A DNA stretch of 64,000 nt from Chitinophagaceae bacterium (GTDB taxonomy: Bacteria > Bacteroidota > Bacteroidia > Chitinophagales > Chitinophagaceae), in assembly GCA_025449645.1 (NCBI GenBank), contig JANWIY010000163.1, forward strand, positions 1 to 64,000, in the 5' to 3' direction. Both the position numbers and the translations under genes were made by a program. The notes under the pieces were generated by a model that saw only the letters and a program-made list of their open reading frames with translations, did no database searches and was not told the DNA's origin. Positions 18,443 to 27,538 of the stretch are shown here, one piece after another. Each line of letters starts with the position of its first letter. The stretch's first letter is position 1.

Positions 18443-19201
18443 TTATAATTTTTCTCCGATCCATTGTTTAAAAAACGAAGTATTCTGCTGACTGATCAAT
18501 ATCGGCTCGCTCATTGGCAGAATCAGCTTTAACCTGATCCTGCTGGAATGAGCGATGCTGAACACCTGGATAAAGTCAACGTTCACAATAAATTTCCTGT
18601 TTGCCCTGTAAAAAGTATTCCGGTCCAGCTGGCTGAATAATTCAGAAAGGCTTCTGGCAGCAGTCAGGTATTTTCTGTTTTCCTTGTCAACCAGAAAAAC
18701 GAGCTTATGGTCAGAGAAAAAATAAACCACTTCGCTGATTTTGAAAGTTTGAAATTCGGTGCCTTTTTTTATCAGTATGCGTGACTTTAATTTTTCTTTA
18801 CCGTTTAAATGCTCAAACAGGGAAGAATGGTTCTTGATAAAGAAGTGCTGGAGCTCCCTGTAATGTTCAAGGCATTTTTTGAGACTATACGGATCCAGGG
18901 GTTTTATTAGCACATCAATGCAATTGTGGAGTTGTGAGTCCGCATAATTTTCTTCTGCGTTCAGGATAAAGGCCACGGGGCAGTCCACATCCACAGCCTG
19001 GAATAAATTGAAATAAATGCTGTTTTCAGGATCTATCTCCATGAATAGTAAATCGGGCTGTGCGTTATTCCGGAAATAATGGATCGCCTGGCCAATAGTG
19101 GACAGCGTGGCCAGAATTTCTATCTTGTCATCTATAGAATGAATTTTTTCCCGGAGAGTATCCGACTGTTTTTTCACTGTTTCTAAAATCAATGCTTTCA
19201 T
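18443..19201 (-). CDS. LytTR-family response regulator, paralogue with an atypical receiver
   Basis: MKALILETVKK...PDLLFMEIDPENS...VLIKPLDPYSLKKCL plus EVVYFFSDHKLVFLVDKENRKYLTAARSLSELFSQLDRNTFYRANRKFIVNVDFI. Confidence 0.9.
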   Translation of the reverse strand: MKALILETVKKQSDTLREKIHSIDDKIEILATLSTIGQAIHYFRNNAQPDLLFMEIDPENSIYFNLFQAVDVDCPVAFILNAEENYADSQLHNCIDVLIKPLDPYSLKKCLEHYRELQHFFIKNHSSLFEHLNGKEKLKSRILIKKGTEFQTFKISEVVYFFSDHKLVFLVDKENRKYLTAARSLSELFSQLDRNTFYRANRKFIVNVDFIQVFSIAHSSRIRLKLILPMSEPILISQQNTSFFKQWIGEKL

Positions 19202-19785
19202 GTTGGTTCAGAATTGATTTGCACTTGAGTGCCCGGATCTTGATTTTAACCTTAAAATTATCAGGTTCGTTTCTTCGATCTCCCGTTTGGGTAAATGAGC
19301 GAATAAAGAATATTTATTCCTGTTTAAATTTGTGCTAGAGAGTTCAGATTACCAGGGTGCCTGGAATTTTCTCATGTGACTTAGCGGGTGGTTTCTACTA
19401 CCTGCTTTTTCTATAACATAATGCAAGATAAAGAACCGCTTGGCACAACGCCTGTTCGACCTTCACCACTCATCACAATCGCAACATTTTACTATAATGC
19501 ATGAACGCTAATTTGAGAAGCTTAAAATAAAAATAGCATTCTTAAAAAGGCGGCTGATTGAATATTTTATAATTAGGATGAATGGTAACTCGTTCATAAA
19601 AAATTATATTAGATTATGTAATGCGGTTTTTGATTTGGCTGCACAGTAAAGTAATCTTCTGTTCGCAAAATCTGATGCACAAAGGCTCTAATCAGACAGA
19701 CTCAATGCCTGTCAATCGCTTTTATTTGTGTTCCGGGAGATGGAGTTGATCCGGAGAATCGGATCAAGGGAATCGGGAAGAAATA

Positions 19786-20277
19786 CTACAGGCTCCTGAT
19801 TTTCCCAATGAGACCTGTTGAAGAAAAACCATCCAGCATGGGATTGATCACTACTCGTCCGCCATTGGACTGAACCTCATTTGCCCCCACGATCTGGTCG
19901 ATAGTATAATCGCCGCCCTTCACAAGCACATCGGGTTTTATCAGTTCGATCAGTTCCAGCGGCGTATCTTCTTCAAAAATGACGACGGCGTCTACCACGA
20001 GCAGGGATGCCAGGATGAGGGCGCGGGATTCTTCATCCATCACCGGCCGGCCTTCGCCTTTTAGGCGCCGCGCGGAGCTGTCTGAATTCAGGCCAACAAT
20101 AAGTACATCGGCTTCCTTAGCAGCTGAAGAAAGGGAAGAAATATGACCTGGATGCAGGATGTCAAAACATCCATTGGTAAATGCAATGGTCTTGCTCAGC
20201 AATTTCCAGCGGTTGCGCTGAAAAACGATCTCGCGTGTGGAGAATATCTTATGCTGTATAACCTGCGGGTTTTTCAT
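19786..20277 (-). CDS. rfaE2: D-glycero-beta-D-manno-heptose 1-phosphate adenylyltransferase (RfaE2-like)
   Basis: IAFTNGCFDILHPGHISSLSSAAKEADVLIVGLNSDSSARRLKGEGRPVMDEESRALILASL...VLVKGGDY. Confidence 0.9.
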   Translation of the reverse strand: MKNPQVIQHKIFSTREIVFQRNRWKLLSKTIAFTNGCFDILHPGHISSLSSAAKEADVLIVGLNSDSSARRLKGEGRPVMDEESRALILASLLVVDAVVIFEEDTPLELIELIKPDVLVKGGDYTIDQIVGANEVQSNGGRVVINPMLDGFSSTGLIGKIRSL

Positions 20278-21286
20278 CCGGCTTTTTGTTAACACGATTT
20301 ACGCGGGGAAGTAAAATAAAACTGACCACGCCAAAAATAACGAAGCTGAGGAACTGTCCGAACCAGAGCAGCCAGCCGAGCGCTTGCCCGTATGGTTCTT
20401 TCGGGATCTGATACAGTGCCACCGTTTCCATTACCAGCAGGGCATAGGCGCCAATACCGCCCGGTGATAGGATCATGCCGACACTTCCCATGGCAAGCAC
20501 CGTAAGTGCGTCTGCGAGGGTCAGACGGCTGGTTTCGTCGATGGCAAAAAAGCCGCACCAGGTGCTTAGCAGGTACATGAACCATATGGCCACCGTGTAT
20601 ACGAAGAACAGGGGTTTGTTTTTTAATGCGCGCACACTGATCAGTCCATGCCAAACGCCAATGAGGATAGCTTTTAATTTCTGAACCAGGTTAATGTGGC
20701 CGAAACGGCTGAAGATAATTTTCAGGGTAATAAAAAACAAGATCAGGGCGGCAACGAGGAAAATGATTTTATGGTAAGCTGTTTGTCCGTTACTGTTCCT
20801 GAATGCTGGCAGTATATAATTCTGCACGAGCGAAGAGATAATATCAAATTGGAAAAAAAAAGCGAGTCCGAATACGAGGAGCAGGCAGATCACGTCAAAG
20901 GCCCTTTCGGCCACAATGGTGCCCACCAATTTTTGTGCGGGTACTTTCTCATAACGGGCAAGGACAGTACATTTAACCACTTCGCCGAGGCGCGGAGCGC
21001 CTAGATTTACAAAGTATCCGATCATGACTGCAAAAAAGGTATTCATCATGGATGGCCTGTATCCCATGGGTTCCATCAACTGGCGCCAGCGCAGGGACCG
21101 TATCCAGTGGCTGATCAGCAATAAACCAAAAACAGGAATCAGGAGCCAGTAGTGTGCGCGGTCCATAGCTTTTTTGAGCTGCTCCCATTTTTCATGGTCA
21201 AGTCCCCGAATACTCAGCCAGACGAAAAATATGGCAAGAGCCGCAAAAAAAGCATACTGAAGAGTCGCCAAAAACGTTTTCTTCAT
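20249..21286 (-). CDS. Lysylphosphatidylglycerol synthase TM-region / UPF0104-type flippase-like membrane protein
   Basis: SHWIRSLRWRQLMEPMG...MIGYFVNLGAPRLGEVVKCTVLARYEKVPAQKLVGTIVAERAFDVICLLL...SPGGIGAYALL. Confidence 0.85.
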   Translation of the reverse strand: MKKTFLATLQYAFFAALAIFFVWLSIRGLDHEKWEQLKKAMDRAHYWLLIPVFGLLLISHWIRSLRWRQLMEPMGYRPSMMNTFFAVMIGYFVNLGAPRLGEVVKCTVLARYEKVPAQKLVGTIVAERAFDVICLLLVFGLAFFFQFDIISSLVQNYILPAFRNSNGQTAYHKIIFLVAALILFFITLKIIFSRFGHINLVQKLKAILIGVWHGLISVRALKNKPLFFVYTVAIWFMYLLSTWCGFFAIDETSRLTLADALTVLAMGSVGMILSPGGIGAYALLVMETVALYQIPKEPYGQALGWLLWFGQFLSFVIFGVVSFILLPRVNRVNKKPDEKPAGYTA

Positions 21287-21358
21287 AGAGGCTGGTAAGA
21301 TACGATATTAAAGGGATTTCTCAAGATGCAAGACCTTCATTGTCAGATCAAAACGAAG

Positions 21359-21703
21359 CTATAATTTGTTTCCTTTTTTCGGGAATACAACCCACGGATC
21401 AAATTTTTTTGCCAACTCAAAATCCATCCTCGCATAAGAGATTACGATCACGATATCACCTACTGCTCCGCTTCGTGCAGCCGGACCATTAAGGCAGCAG
21501 ATGCCGGAGCCCCGCTTACCCTTAAGCAAATAGGTTTCTATTCTGGCCCCGGTATTCACATTCACCACCTGCACTTTTTCATTAACGATCAAATGGGCGG
21601 CATCCATAAGATCTTCATCGAGCGTGAGACTGCCCACATAATGCAGATTAGCCTCCGTTATAACTACCCGGTGAACCTTTGATTTCAATATTTCTATTTC
21701 CAT
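21359..21703 (-). CDS. panD: Aspartate 1-decarboxylase
   Basis: [38 protein letters not shown], with the GS self-processing site, [19 protein letters not shown]. Confidence 0.95.
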   Translation of the reverse strand: MEIEILKSKVHRVVITEANLHYVGSLTLDEDLMDAAHLIVNEKVQVVNVNTGARIETYLLKGKRGSGICCLNGPAARSGAVGDIVIVISYARMDFELAKKFDPWVVFPKKGNKL

Positions 21704-21735
21704 AGTCGCCCTGAATTTTTAGCCTGCAAAAGTAA

Positions 21736-22581
21736 TCAATTGAGCAGCATATTGTCAATCAGTCGTACTTCGCCGAGAAATGCAGCGACAAGCGCCACTG
21801 CCTTTTCCTTTCCATCCCAGGAGATCAGGGGCTTCAGGTCCTTCGCTCCTGCAATAGCAATATAGTCTGTTTTAAATCCGGCTTCTTCCAGCATTTGTTG
21901 AGCAATATGAAGCACAGGACCAGGGTCGCCGGCATGTAATTCGCTTCTGATATAGCCGAGCATTGCAGGTATGGCCGCGGCCTGCTTGCGCTGTACCGGA
22001 TTCAGCCTGCCGTTCCGGCTGCTCAGTGCAAGGCCGTCAGGAGCCCTCAAAGTCGGAACAGTATGAAACCTGACTTTGAGTTTCATTTGAGAGATGAGTT
22101 GCTTAATCACCAGGCATTGCTGGAAGTCCTTTTGGCCCATAAAAAGATGATGTGGATTTACAACCATCAGCAGCCGGCTCATCACCTGACACACACCCTG
22201 GTAATGACCGGGACGGTACCTGCCTTCGAGAATGGTTTCCAGATACCCGATCTCATATTTTTCCAATGACCTGGCCGGGGGAAAGATTTCATCCACGGAA
22301 GGCAGGAAGAGAATATCTGTTCCCACTTTTTCAAGCAGCTGTATATCGCTCTCTGTGTTAACAGGATATTTTTCAAAATCCTTCCGGTCATTGAATTGAT
22401 ATGGGTTCACAAAAATGCTGCAAATAGTGAGCCCGGCTTCCGCCTGCGATGCCCTGATAAGGCTGATATGTCCATCATGAAGGGCACCCATCGTAGGCAC
22501 GAAACCGGTCTTCAGCCCTTTTACCTGCCGGTTGTTTTCAAGGAAAGTGCGCAGATCGGCCGGGTTCTTAAAAAGTATCAT
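21736..22581 (-). CDS. panC: Pantothenate synthetase
   Basis: KTGFVPTMGALHDGHISLIRAS, SIFVNPYQFNDRKDFEKYP, HHLFMGQKDFQQCLVIKQL. ATG at 22581 (MILFKNPADL) preferred over the longer ORF. Confidence 0.95.
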   Translation of the reverse strand: MILFKNPADLRTFLENNRQVKGLKTGFVPTMGALHDGHISLIRASQAEAGLTICSIFVNPYQFNDRKDFEKYPVNTESDIQLLEKVGTDILFLPSVDEIFPPARSLEKYEIGYLETILEGRYRPGHYQGVCQVMSRLLMVVNPHHLFMGQKDFQQCLVIKQLISQMKLKVRFHTVPTLRAPDGLALSSRNGRLNPVQRKQAAAIPAMLGYIRSELHAGDPGPVLHIAQQMLEEAGFKTDYIAIAGAKDLKPLISWDGKEKAVALVAAFLGEVRLIDNMLLN

Positions 22582-22597
22582 TTTCAGGGTTTTATGT

Positions 22598-22618
22598 CTC
22601 CCGGAGCCAGTCCGGGAG
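22598..22618 (-). promoter_or_regulatory. Perfect 8-bp hairpin in the panC leader
   Basis: Minus strand CTCCCGGA-CTGGC-TCCGGGAG, ending about 16 nt before the panC ATG. Confidence 0.5.
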
Positions 22619-22638
22619 CCGATTTGGGGAATAAACCT

Positions 22639-22646
22639 TACCTTTG
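22639..22646 (+). promoter_or_regulatory. TACCTTTG -7 box for the glycogen-synthase-like gene
   Basis: Exact TAnnTTTG match, 47 nt before ATG at 22693. Confidence 0.4.
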
Positions 22647-22692
22647 CAAACTGATTTTCAGGTAATCTCCTGGTCACCAATTCCCTTTCCTA

Positions 22693-23505
22693 ATGGTCGC
22701 AAAGAAAAGAATTTTATTTATTTCCAATGAAATGTCTCCTTATCTCGAACTTACTGAGTTTGCTGAAACGGTGAATAAATTAGCGATAAAATCAAATGAC
22801 AATGGATTTGAAGTGCGTTGTATCATGCCCCGGTTTGGGGTAATAAATGAAAGGAGGCATCGTTTGCACGAAGTGGTCCGGCTTTCAGGTATTAATGTTT
22901 CGGTAGACAATGACGATTACCCTCTTCAAATTAAAGTCGCCTCCCTTCCCAATGCACGTTTACAGGTTTATTTCCTGGAGAACGAGGACCTTTTCAAGCG
23001 CAAGTTCATCTTTCACGATGAAAAGGAAAAATGGTTTGACGATAATGGATTGCGCACAGTCTTTTTCTGCAAAGGTGCCCTGGAAACCGTTAAAAAATTC
23101 GGCTGGCCCCCGGACATCATCCATTGCAGCGGCTGGATGACGAGCCTGATCCCTTTTTATCTCAAAACGGTTTATAAGAAAGAACCCGTATTTGCCCATA
23201 GTAAAGTAATCTTTACCATTGGCCAGAACACATTTAAGGAAAAACTGGGCGCCGGATTTACCAAGATAGCCAACATACATGCATCGATTAAAGAGAAAGA
23301 CCTGGAGCCCTTCAGCGATGCTACCAACAGTGCATTGTTCCGGGGAGGAGCACTTTTTGCTGATGCCATCACATTTGGTGCAGAGAAAACAGATAAGAAA
23401 CTGGTTGATGAATTCAGCAAGGTGCGCGGCAAAAAAGTACTGCCATTCAACGCGGAGTCCGATCTGACCGATTATCTTCAGTTATACACGGACCTTTCTC
23501 AATAA
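22693..23505 (+). CDS. Glycogen/starch synthase (GT5) N-terminal-domain-like protein, short form
   Basis: RILFISNEMSPYLELTEFAETVNKLAIKSNDNGFEVRCIMPRFGVINERRHRLHEVVRLSGI...PPDIIHCSGWMTSLIPFYLKTVY. Only the N-terminal Rossmann-like half is present. Confidence 0.85.
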   Translation: MVAKKRILFISNEMSPYLELTEFAETVNKLAIKSNDNGFEVRCIMPRFGVINERRHRLHEVVRLSGINVSVDNDDYPLQIKVASLPNARLQVYFLENEDLFKRKFIFHDEKEKWFDDNGLRTVFFCKGALETVKKFGWPPDIIHCSGWMTSLIPFYLKTVYKKEPVFAHSKVIFTIGQNTFKEKLGAGFTKIANIHASIKEKDLEPFSDATNSALFRGGALFADAITFGAEKTDKKLVDEFSKVRGKKVLPFNAESDLTDYLQLYTDLSQ

Positions 23506-23544
23506 GTTCTTTACGATGAACGGGAATCCTAATGGTTCAACTAT

Positions 23545-23552
23545 TATCTTTG
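23545..23552 (+). promoter_or_regulatory. TATCTTTG -7 box upstream of metK
   Basis: Exact TAnnTTTG match in the intergenic region. Confidence 0.4.
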
Positions 23553-23623
23553 CGTCGCCATCCATTAATTACTCCGTAGTTAGTGGTTTTTTGTTTGTGT
23601 AAGACCAATTTCAAAAGCTCAAC

Positions 23624-24877
23624 ATGTCTTATTTATTCACTTCTGAAAGTGTCTCCGAAGGTCACCCCGACAAAGTGGCGGACCAGATTTCCGATGCCCT
23701 GATTGATCATTTTCTTGCCTTCGACCCGCAGTCAAAAGTAGCCTGTGAAACCCTTGTAACTACCGGGCAGGTGGTACTGGCCGGCGAAGTAAAATCAAAA
23801 GCATACCTGGACGTACAGGAAATTGCACGTTCAGTGATTCGGCGGATCGGATATACCAAGAGTGAATATATGTTCGAGGCCAATTCCTGCGGCATTTTCT
23901 CTTCGATCCATGAACAGTCTGCCGATATTAACCAGGGCGTTGACCGCACCAAAAAGGAAGACCAGGGAGCAGGGGATCAGGGCATGATGTTCGGATATGC
24001 CAGCCATGAAACGGATAATTATATGCCACTTGCTCTGGACCTGGCCCATATGCTTCTTATCGAACTGGCGGCTTTGAGACGGGAAGACAAGCAGATTAAA
24101 TATTTGCGGCCGGATGCAAAAAGCCAGGTCACACTGGAGTATGACGACAATAACAATCCGATCCGGATTGATGCGATTGTGATTTCCACACAGCATGATG
24201 ACTTTGACACGGAAGCGCGGATGCAGGATAAGATCAGGAAAGATATTATCGGAATCCTTATCCCGAGGGTAAAGTCGAAATATAAAAAATACGCACACCT
24301 GTTCAATGATAAGCTCAAATATCATATTAACCCAACCGGAAAATTTGTAATTGGCGGCCCTCATGGCGATACCGGACTCACCGGGCGGAAAATCATTGTA
24401 GATACGTATGGAGGAAAGGGTGCTCATGGCGGAGGAGCTTTCAGTGGAAAAGATCCCTCGAAAGTGGATCGCAGTGCGGCCTATGCAACCAGGCATATCG
24501 CGAAGAATCTGGTAGCGGCCGGCGTGGCCACGGAGGTATTGGTGCAGGTTTCCTATGCGATCGGCGTGGCACAGCCCACTTCGATACATGTTGATACTTT
24601 TGGAACAGCCAGGGTAAAACTGAGTGATGGTGAAATCGGCAAAATTGTAGAGCAGGTTTTCGATATGCGCCCATACTTTATTGAACAGCGGTTGAAACTG
24701 CGCAATCCGATTTATAGCGAAACCGCGGCTTACGGCCATATGGGCCGCAAACCGGAAATTGTTGTTAAAACATTTGTATCCCCCGACGGAAAGACCATTA
24801 AGAGAAAAGTTGAGCTGTTTACCTGGGAGAAACTTGATTACGTAAAGAAAGTAAAGCAGGCATTCAAGATTAAATAA
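23624..24877 (+). CDS. metK: S-adenosylmethionine synthetase
   Basis: [93 protein letters not shown]. Confidence 0.98.
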   Translation: MSYLFTSESVSEGHPDKVADQISDALIDHFLAFDPQSKVACETLVTTGQVVLAGEVKSKAYLDVQEIARSVIRRIGYTKSEYMFEANSCGIFSSIHEQSADINQGVDRTKKEDQGAGDQGMMFGYASHETDNYMPLALDLAHMLLIELAALRREDKQIKYLRPDAKSQVTLEYDDNNNPIRIDAIVISTQHDDFDTEARMQDKIRKDIIGILIPRVKSKYKKYAHLFNDKLKYHINPTGKFVIGGPHGDTGLTGRKIIVDTYGGKGAHGGGAFSGKDPSKVDRSAAYATRHIAKNLVAAGVATEVLVQVSYAIGVAQPTSIHVDTFGTARVKLSDGEIGKIVEQVFDMRPYFIEQRLKLRNPIYSETAAYGHMGRKPEIVVKTFVSPDGKTIKRKVELFTWEKLDYVKKVKQAFKIK

Positions 24878-24895
24878 AAATTCGTTTCAAAGCTG

Positions 24896-24931
24896 AACAG
24901 GGTTAGCCGCTCAGGCTGACCCTGTTTTTGT
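24896..24931 (+). terminator. Rho-independent-like terminator after metK
   Basis: AACAGGGTTAGCC-GCTCA-GGCTGACCCTGTT followed by TTTG: 13-bp stem with one T:G wobble. Confidence 0.8.
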
Positions 24932-24969
24932 TAAAGCATGTACAGCCATTATAATTAGTATTTTCGATC

Positions 24970-25533
24970 ATGAACATTCATAAAAATCCATGGGAAATTC
25001 TTGACCAGCAAATGGTATACGAAAACCCATGGATCCAGGTTACTGAATTTCAGGTATTGAATCCCTCCGGAGGAAGGGGCATCTACGGAAAAGTACATTT
25101 TAAAGGTATTGCCGTTGGGGTAATTCCCCTGGATGATGAATTCAATATTTATCTCGTTGGCCAGTACAGGTTTCCACTTCAAAAATACAGTTGGGAAATT
25201 CCTGAAGGTGCGGCACAAATGGAAGAGGATCCTCTCCAGGCTGCAAAAAGGGAATTGATCGAAGAAACGGGATTGGTAGCAAATGAGTGGACGCAGTTGC
25301 TCAGCATGCATCTTTCCAATTCTGTAACGGATGAACTGGCTGTGGTATTTCTGGCAAGACGGCTGGAGCAACACAATGCCATGCCGGAAGAAACGGAATT
25401 ATTAACCATAAAGAAAATTCCCTTTGAGCAGGCATATGAAATGCTGGAATCCGGCGGAATTTCAGATTCGATTTCGGTAGCTGCCATTCAGCAGGTCCAG
25501 CTTATGCTGCTCGAGGGCAGAATTAAAAAATAA
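24970..25533 (+). CDS. NUDIX hydrolase (ADP-ribose pyrophosphatase-like)
   Basis: PEGAAQMEEDPLQAAKRELIEETGLVANEW: Nudix-box-like pattern. Confidence 0.9.
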   Translation: MNIHKNPWEILDQQMVYENPWIQVTEFQVLNPSGGRGIYGKVHFKGIAVGVIPLDDEFNIYLVGQYRFPLQKYSWEIPEGAAQMEEDPLQAAKRELIEETGLVANEWTQLLSMHLSNSVTDELAVVFLARRLEQHNAMPEETELLTIKKIPFEQAYEMLESGGISDSISVAAIQQVQLMLLEGRIKK

Positions 25534-25537
25534 ATAT

Positions 25538-26272
25538 TTGAAACCTTCTTCAATAATCATCGGGCGGCAGCCTTTAATCGAGGCCATTCAATCTGGCAGG
25601 GGAATCGATAAAATTCTTTTTCAACGGAATGTGAGTGGTGAATCCATCGGCGAGATCCGCAAACTGGCGGAGAAGCTCGGCATTCCTATCCAACAGGTTC
25701 CGCAGGAGAAATTGTACAGCTTCACCCGCGCCAACCACCAGGGCGTGCTCGCGCTGGCTTCGCTTTTTCAATACATAGATCTGCAGCAGGCCATTGATCA
25801 TGTGGTATCCCTGGGCCAGGTGCCGCTTTTTATCCTGCTGGAGGGCATTACTGATGTAAGAAATATCGGGGCCATCGCGCGGAGTGCGGTTTGTTGCGGG
25901 GCCCAGGTGATGATCATTCCGGACAAAGGCATTGCGGCTCTGAATGAAGAGGCCCTGAAATCCTCTGCCGGTGCGCTGGAAAAAATTCATATCTGCCGCG
26001 TAAGCAGTTTATTGAAGGCTGTGGACACCCTGCACCTCAATGGGATAAAGGTTTATGCGAGCGAAAGGGAAGCAGATAAAAAGCTGTTTGAATTGAACCT
26101 GAAAGACCCTTTCTGCGTGATGATGGGCAGTGAGGACAAAGGATTGCAGCCTCATTTGCGGAAGGCGGCGGACGAACTCTTTACGATTCCGATGGCCGGG
26201 AGTTTTGATTCGTTCAATGTTTCCGTAGCTGCAGGAATTATTTTGTATGAGGCGATGAAAGGGAGAATTTGA
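25538..26272 (+). CDS. rlmB: 23S rRNA 2'-O-methyltransferase (RlmB / SpoU family), TTG start
   Basis: IIIGRQPLIEAIQSGRGIDKILFQ, LLEGITDVRNIGAIARSAVCCGAQ, VMMGSEDKGLQPHLRKAADELFTIPMAGSFDSFNVSVAAGIILYE. Its TGA stop lies in the following repeat. Confidence 0.93.
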   Translation: MKPSSIIIGRQPLIEAIQSGRGIDKILFQRNVSGESIGEIRKLAEKLGIPIQQVPQEKLYSFTRANHQGVLALASLFQYIDLQQAIDHVVSLGQVPLFILLEGITDVRNIGAIARSAVCCGAQVMIIPDKGIAALNEEALKSSAGALEKIHICRVSSLLKAVDTLHLNGIKVYASEREADKKLFELNLKDPFCVMMGSEDKGLQPHLRKAADELFTIPMAGSFDSFNVSVAAGIILYEAMKGRI

Positions 26273-26535
26273 TAATTTGAAAATGAAAGGCAAATGTGGT
26301 AATGTGCAAATGTGGAAATGCTTTGGCTGCTGAAGGGCAGCTAAGATGGACAGTGATTTGAAAATTTGATAATTTGAAAATGAAAGGCAAATGTCGCAAT
26401 GTGCAAATGTGGAAATGCTTTGGCCACCAAAGCGCAGCGAAAGCGGGTGGTGATTTGAAAATTTGAAAGTTTGATAATTTGAAAATGCTTTGCCAACCGC
26501 AGGGCAGAGAAGGTGGGCGGAAATTTGAGAATATA
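26266..26535. repeat. Imperfect tandem repeat, about 97-105 bp period, about 3 copies, with 8-9-nt subrepeats
   Basis: AATTTGATAATTTGAAAATG at 26266 and 26363, variant at 26468; GGCAAATGTsGyAATGTGCAAATGTGGAAATGCTTTGGC in the first two units. Confidence 0.88.
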
Positions 26536-26645
26536 TTAAAACATGAGGCCCGTCGAAGTTGTTTGCGATGAGAAAGATCAGTGGGTAGAAATAATGAATA
26601 TAAGTTTTGCAAAACAAGTATTTGATTCAATAATCGGAGGCTGAT

Positions 26646-26676
26646 TTTTACTTTTTACTTTTTAATTTTTAATTTG
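26646..26676. repeat. TTTTTAC heptamer tract
   Basis: TTTTTACTTTTTACTTTTTAATTTTTAATTTG, repeated almost exactly at 57883-57912. Confidence 0.9.
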
Positions 26677-27537
26677 ACCCAACAAATCAAACTAATCGAA
26701 TGTCCGCGCGATGCGATGCAGGGATGGCCCCACATTATTCCCACGGAAAAGAAGATTGAATACCTCAATGCGCTCCTGAAGGTGGGATTTAACAGTCTTG
26801 ATTTCGGCAGTTTTGTTTCCTCAAAAGCCATTCCGCAAATGGCGGATACTAAGGAGGTTCTTGCCGGGTTGAGATTGAATGGGTCAGAAACGAGATTGCT
26901 TGCCATTGTTGCCAATACGCGGGGTGCGCGCGAAGCCTGTGGCTATTCCGAAATTAGCGATATCGGATTCCCCTTTTCTGTTTCGGAAACTTTTCAGCAG
27001 CGAAACGCGAATAGTTCTATAGAAAAATCTTTACTCACTGTTCATGAGATCCTGGAACTCTGCGGGGAAAATTCAAAACGGCTGGTTATTTATATTTCAA
27101 TGGCCTTTGGAAATCCTTACCGCGATCCATGGTCGGAAACCATCGTGCAGGATTGGATTCATAAGTTCGTCGAAATGAAAGCAGACGTTATCTCACTTGC
27201 GGATACGGTGGGTCTTGCAACTCCTGAACAGGTGTATTCCCTGGCCAGATTCACAATCACGCGGTTTCCCACAATTGAAACAGGCGTACACCTGCATTCG
27301 CGCAAAGAACACAGCATCCAAAAAGTGGAAGCTGCTTTTTCTGCTGGCTGCCATCGGTTTGACGGAGCATTGCGCGGGATCGGCGGCTGCCCGATGGCCG
27401 GTGATGAACTGGTTGGCAATTTGGATAGTTTGCTGCTGATTGACTATTTCCGAAACAAAAAGAGACCTGCAATATTGCACGAAGAGGCTCTGGAGCATGC
27501 TGTTGCCCTGACTGATGATATTTTTTTAAATCATTGA
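26674..27537 (+). CDS. Hydroxymethylglutaryl-CoA lyase family protein (TTG start at the repeat edge)
   Basis: IKLIECPRDAMQGWPHIIPTEKKIEYLNALLKVGFNSLDFGSFVSSKAIPQMADT, FVEMKADVISLADTVGLATPEQVY, FDGALRGIGGCPMAGDELVGNL. Confidence 0.9.
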   Translation: MTQQIKLIECPRDAMQGWPHIIPTEKKIEYLNALLKVGFNSLDFGSFVSSKAIPQMADTKEVLAGLRLNGSETRLLAIVANTRGAREACGYSEISDIGFPFSVSETFQQRNANSSIEKSLLTVHEILELCGENSKRLVIYISMAFGNPYRDPWSETIVQDWIHKFVEMKADVISLADTVGLATPEQVYSLARFTITRFPTIETGVHLHSRKEHSIQKVEAAFSAGCHRFDGALRGIGGCPMAGDELVGNLDSLLLIDYFRNKKRPAILHEEALEHAVALTDDIFLNH

Positions 27538-27538
27538 T

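Noticed and set aside
23506-23623. Possible SAM riboswitch before metK
   Set aside because: The leader is short (about 65 nt from the putative -7 box), and I could not identify a SAM-I or SAM-II type fold or motif.
23831-24739. 302-aa minus-strand ORF within metK
   Set aside because: Shadow ORF antisense to a highly conserved gene; no family resemblance.
26266-26535. Possible CRISPR array
   Set aside because: Repeat units are ~97-105 bp and degenerate, spacers are not unique 30-40-mers, and there are no cas genes.
26009-26630. Minus-strand ORFs (202 and 130 aa) with repetitive HFHICTLxHLPFIFKLSN motifs
   Set aside because: They translate the ~97-bp noncoding tandem repeat and run antisense into rlmB; repetition is at DNA level, with no domain signature.
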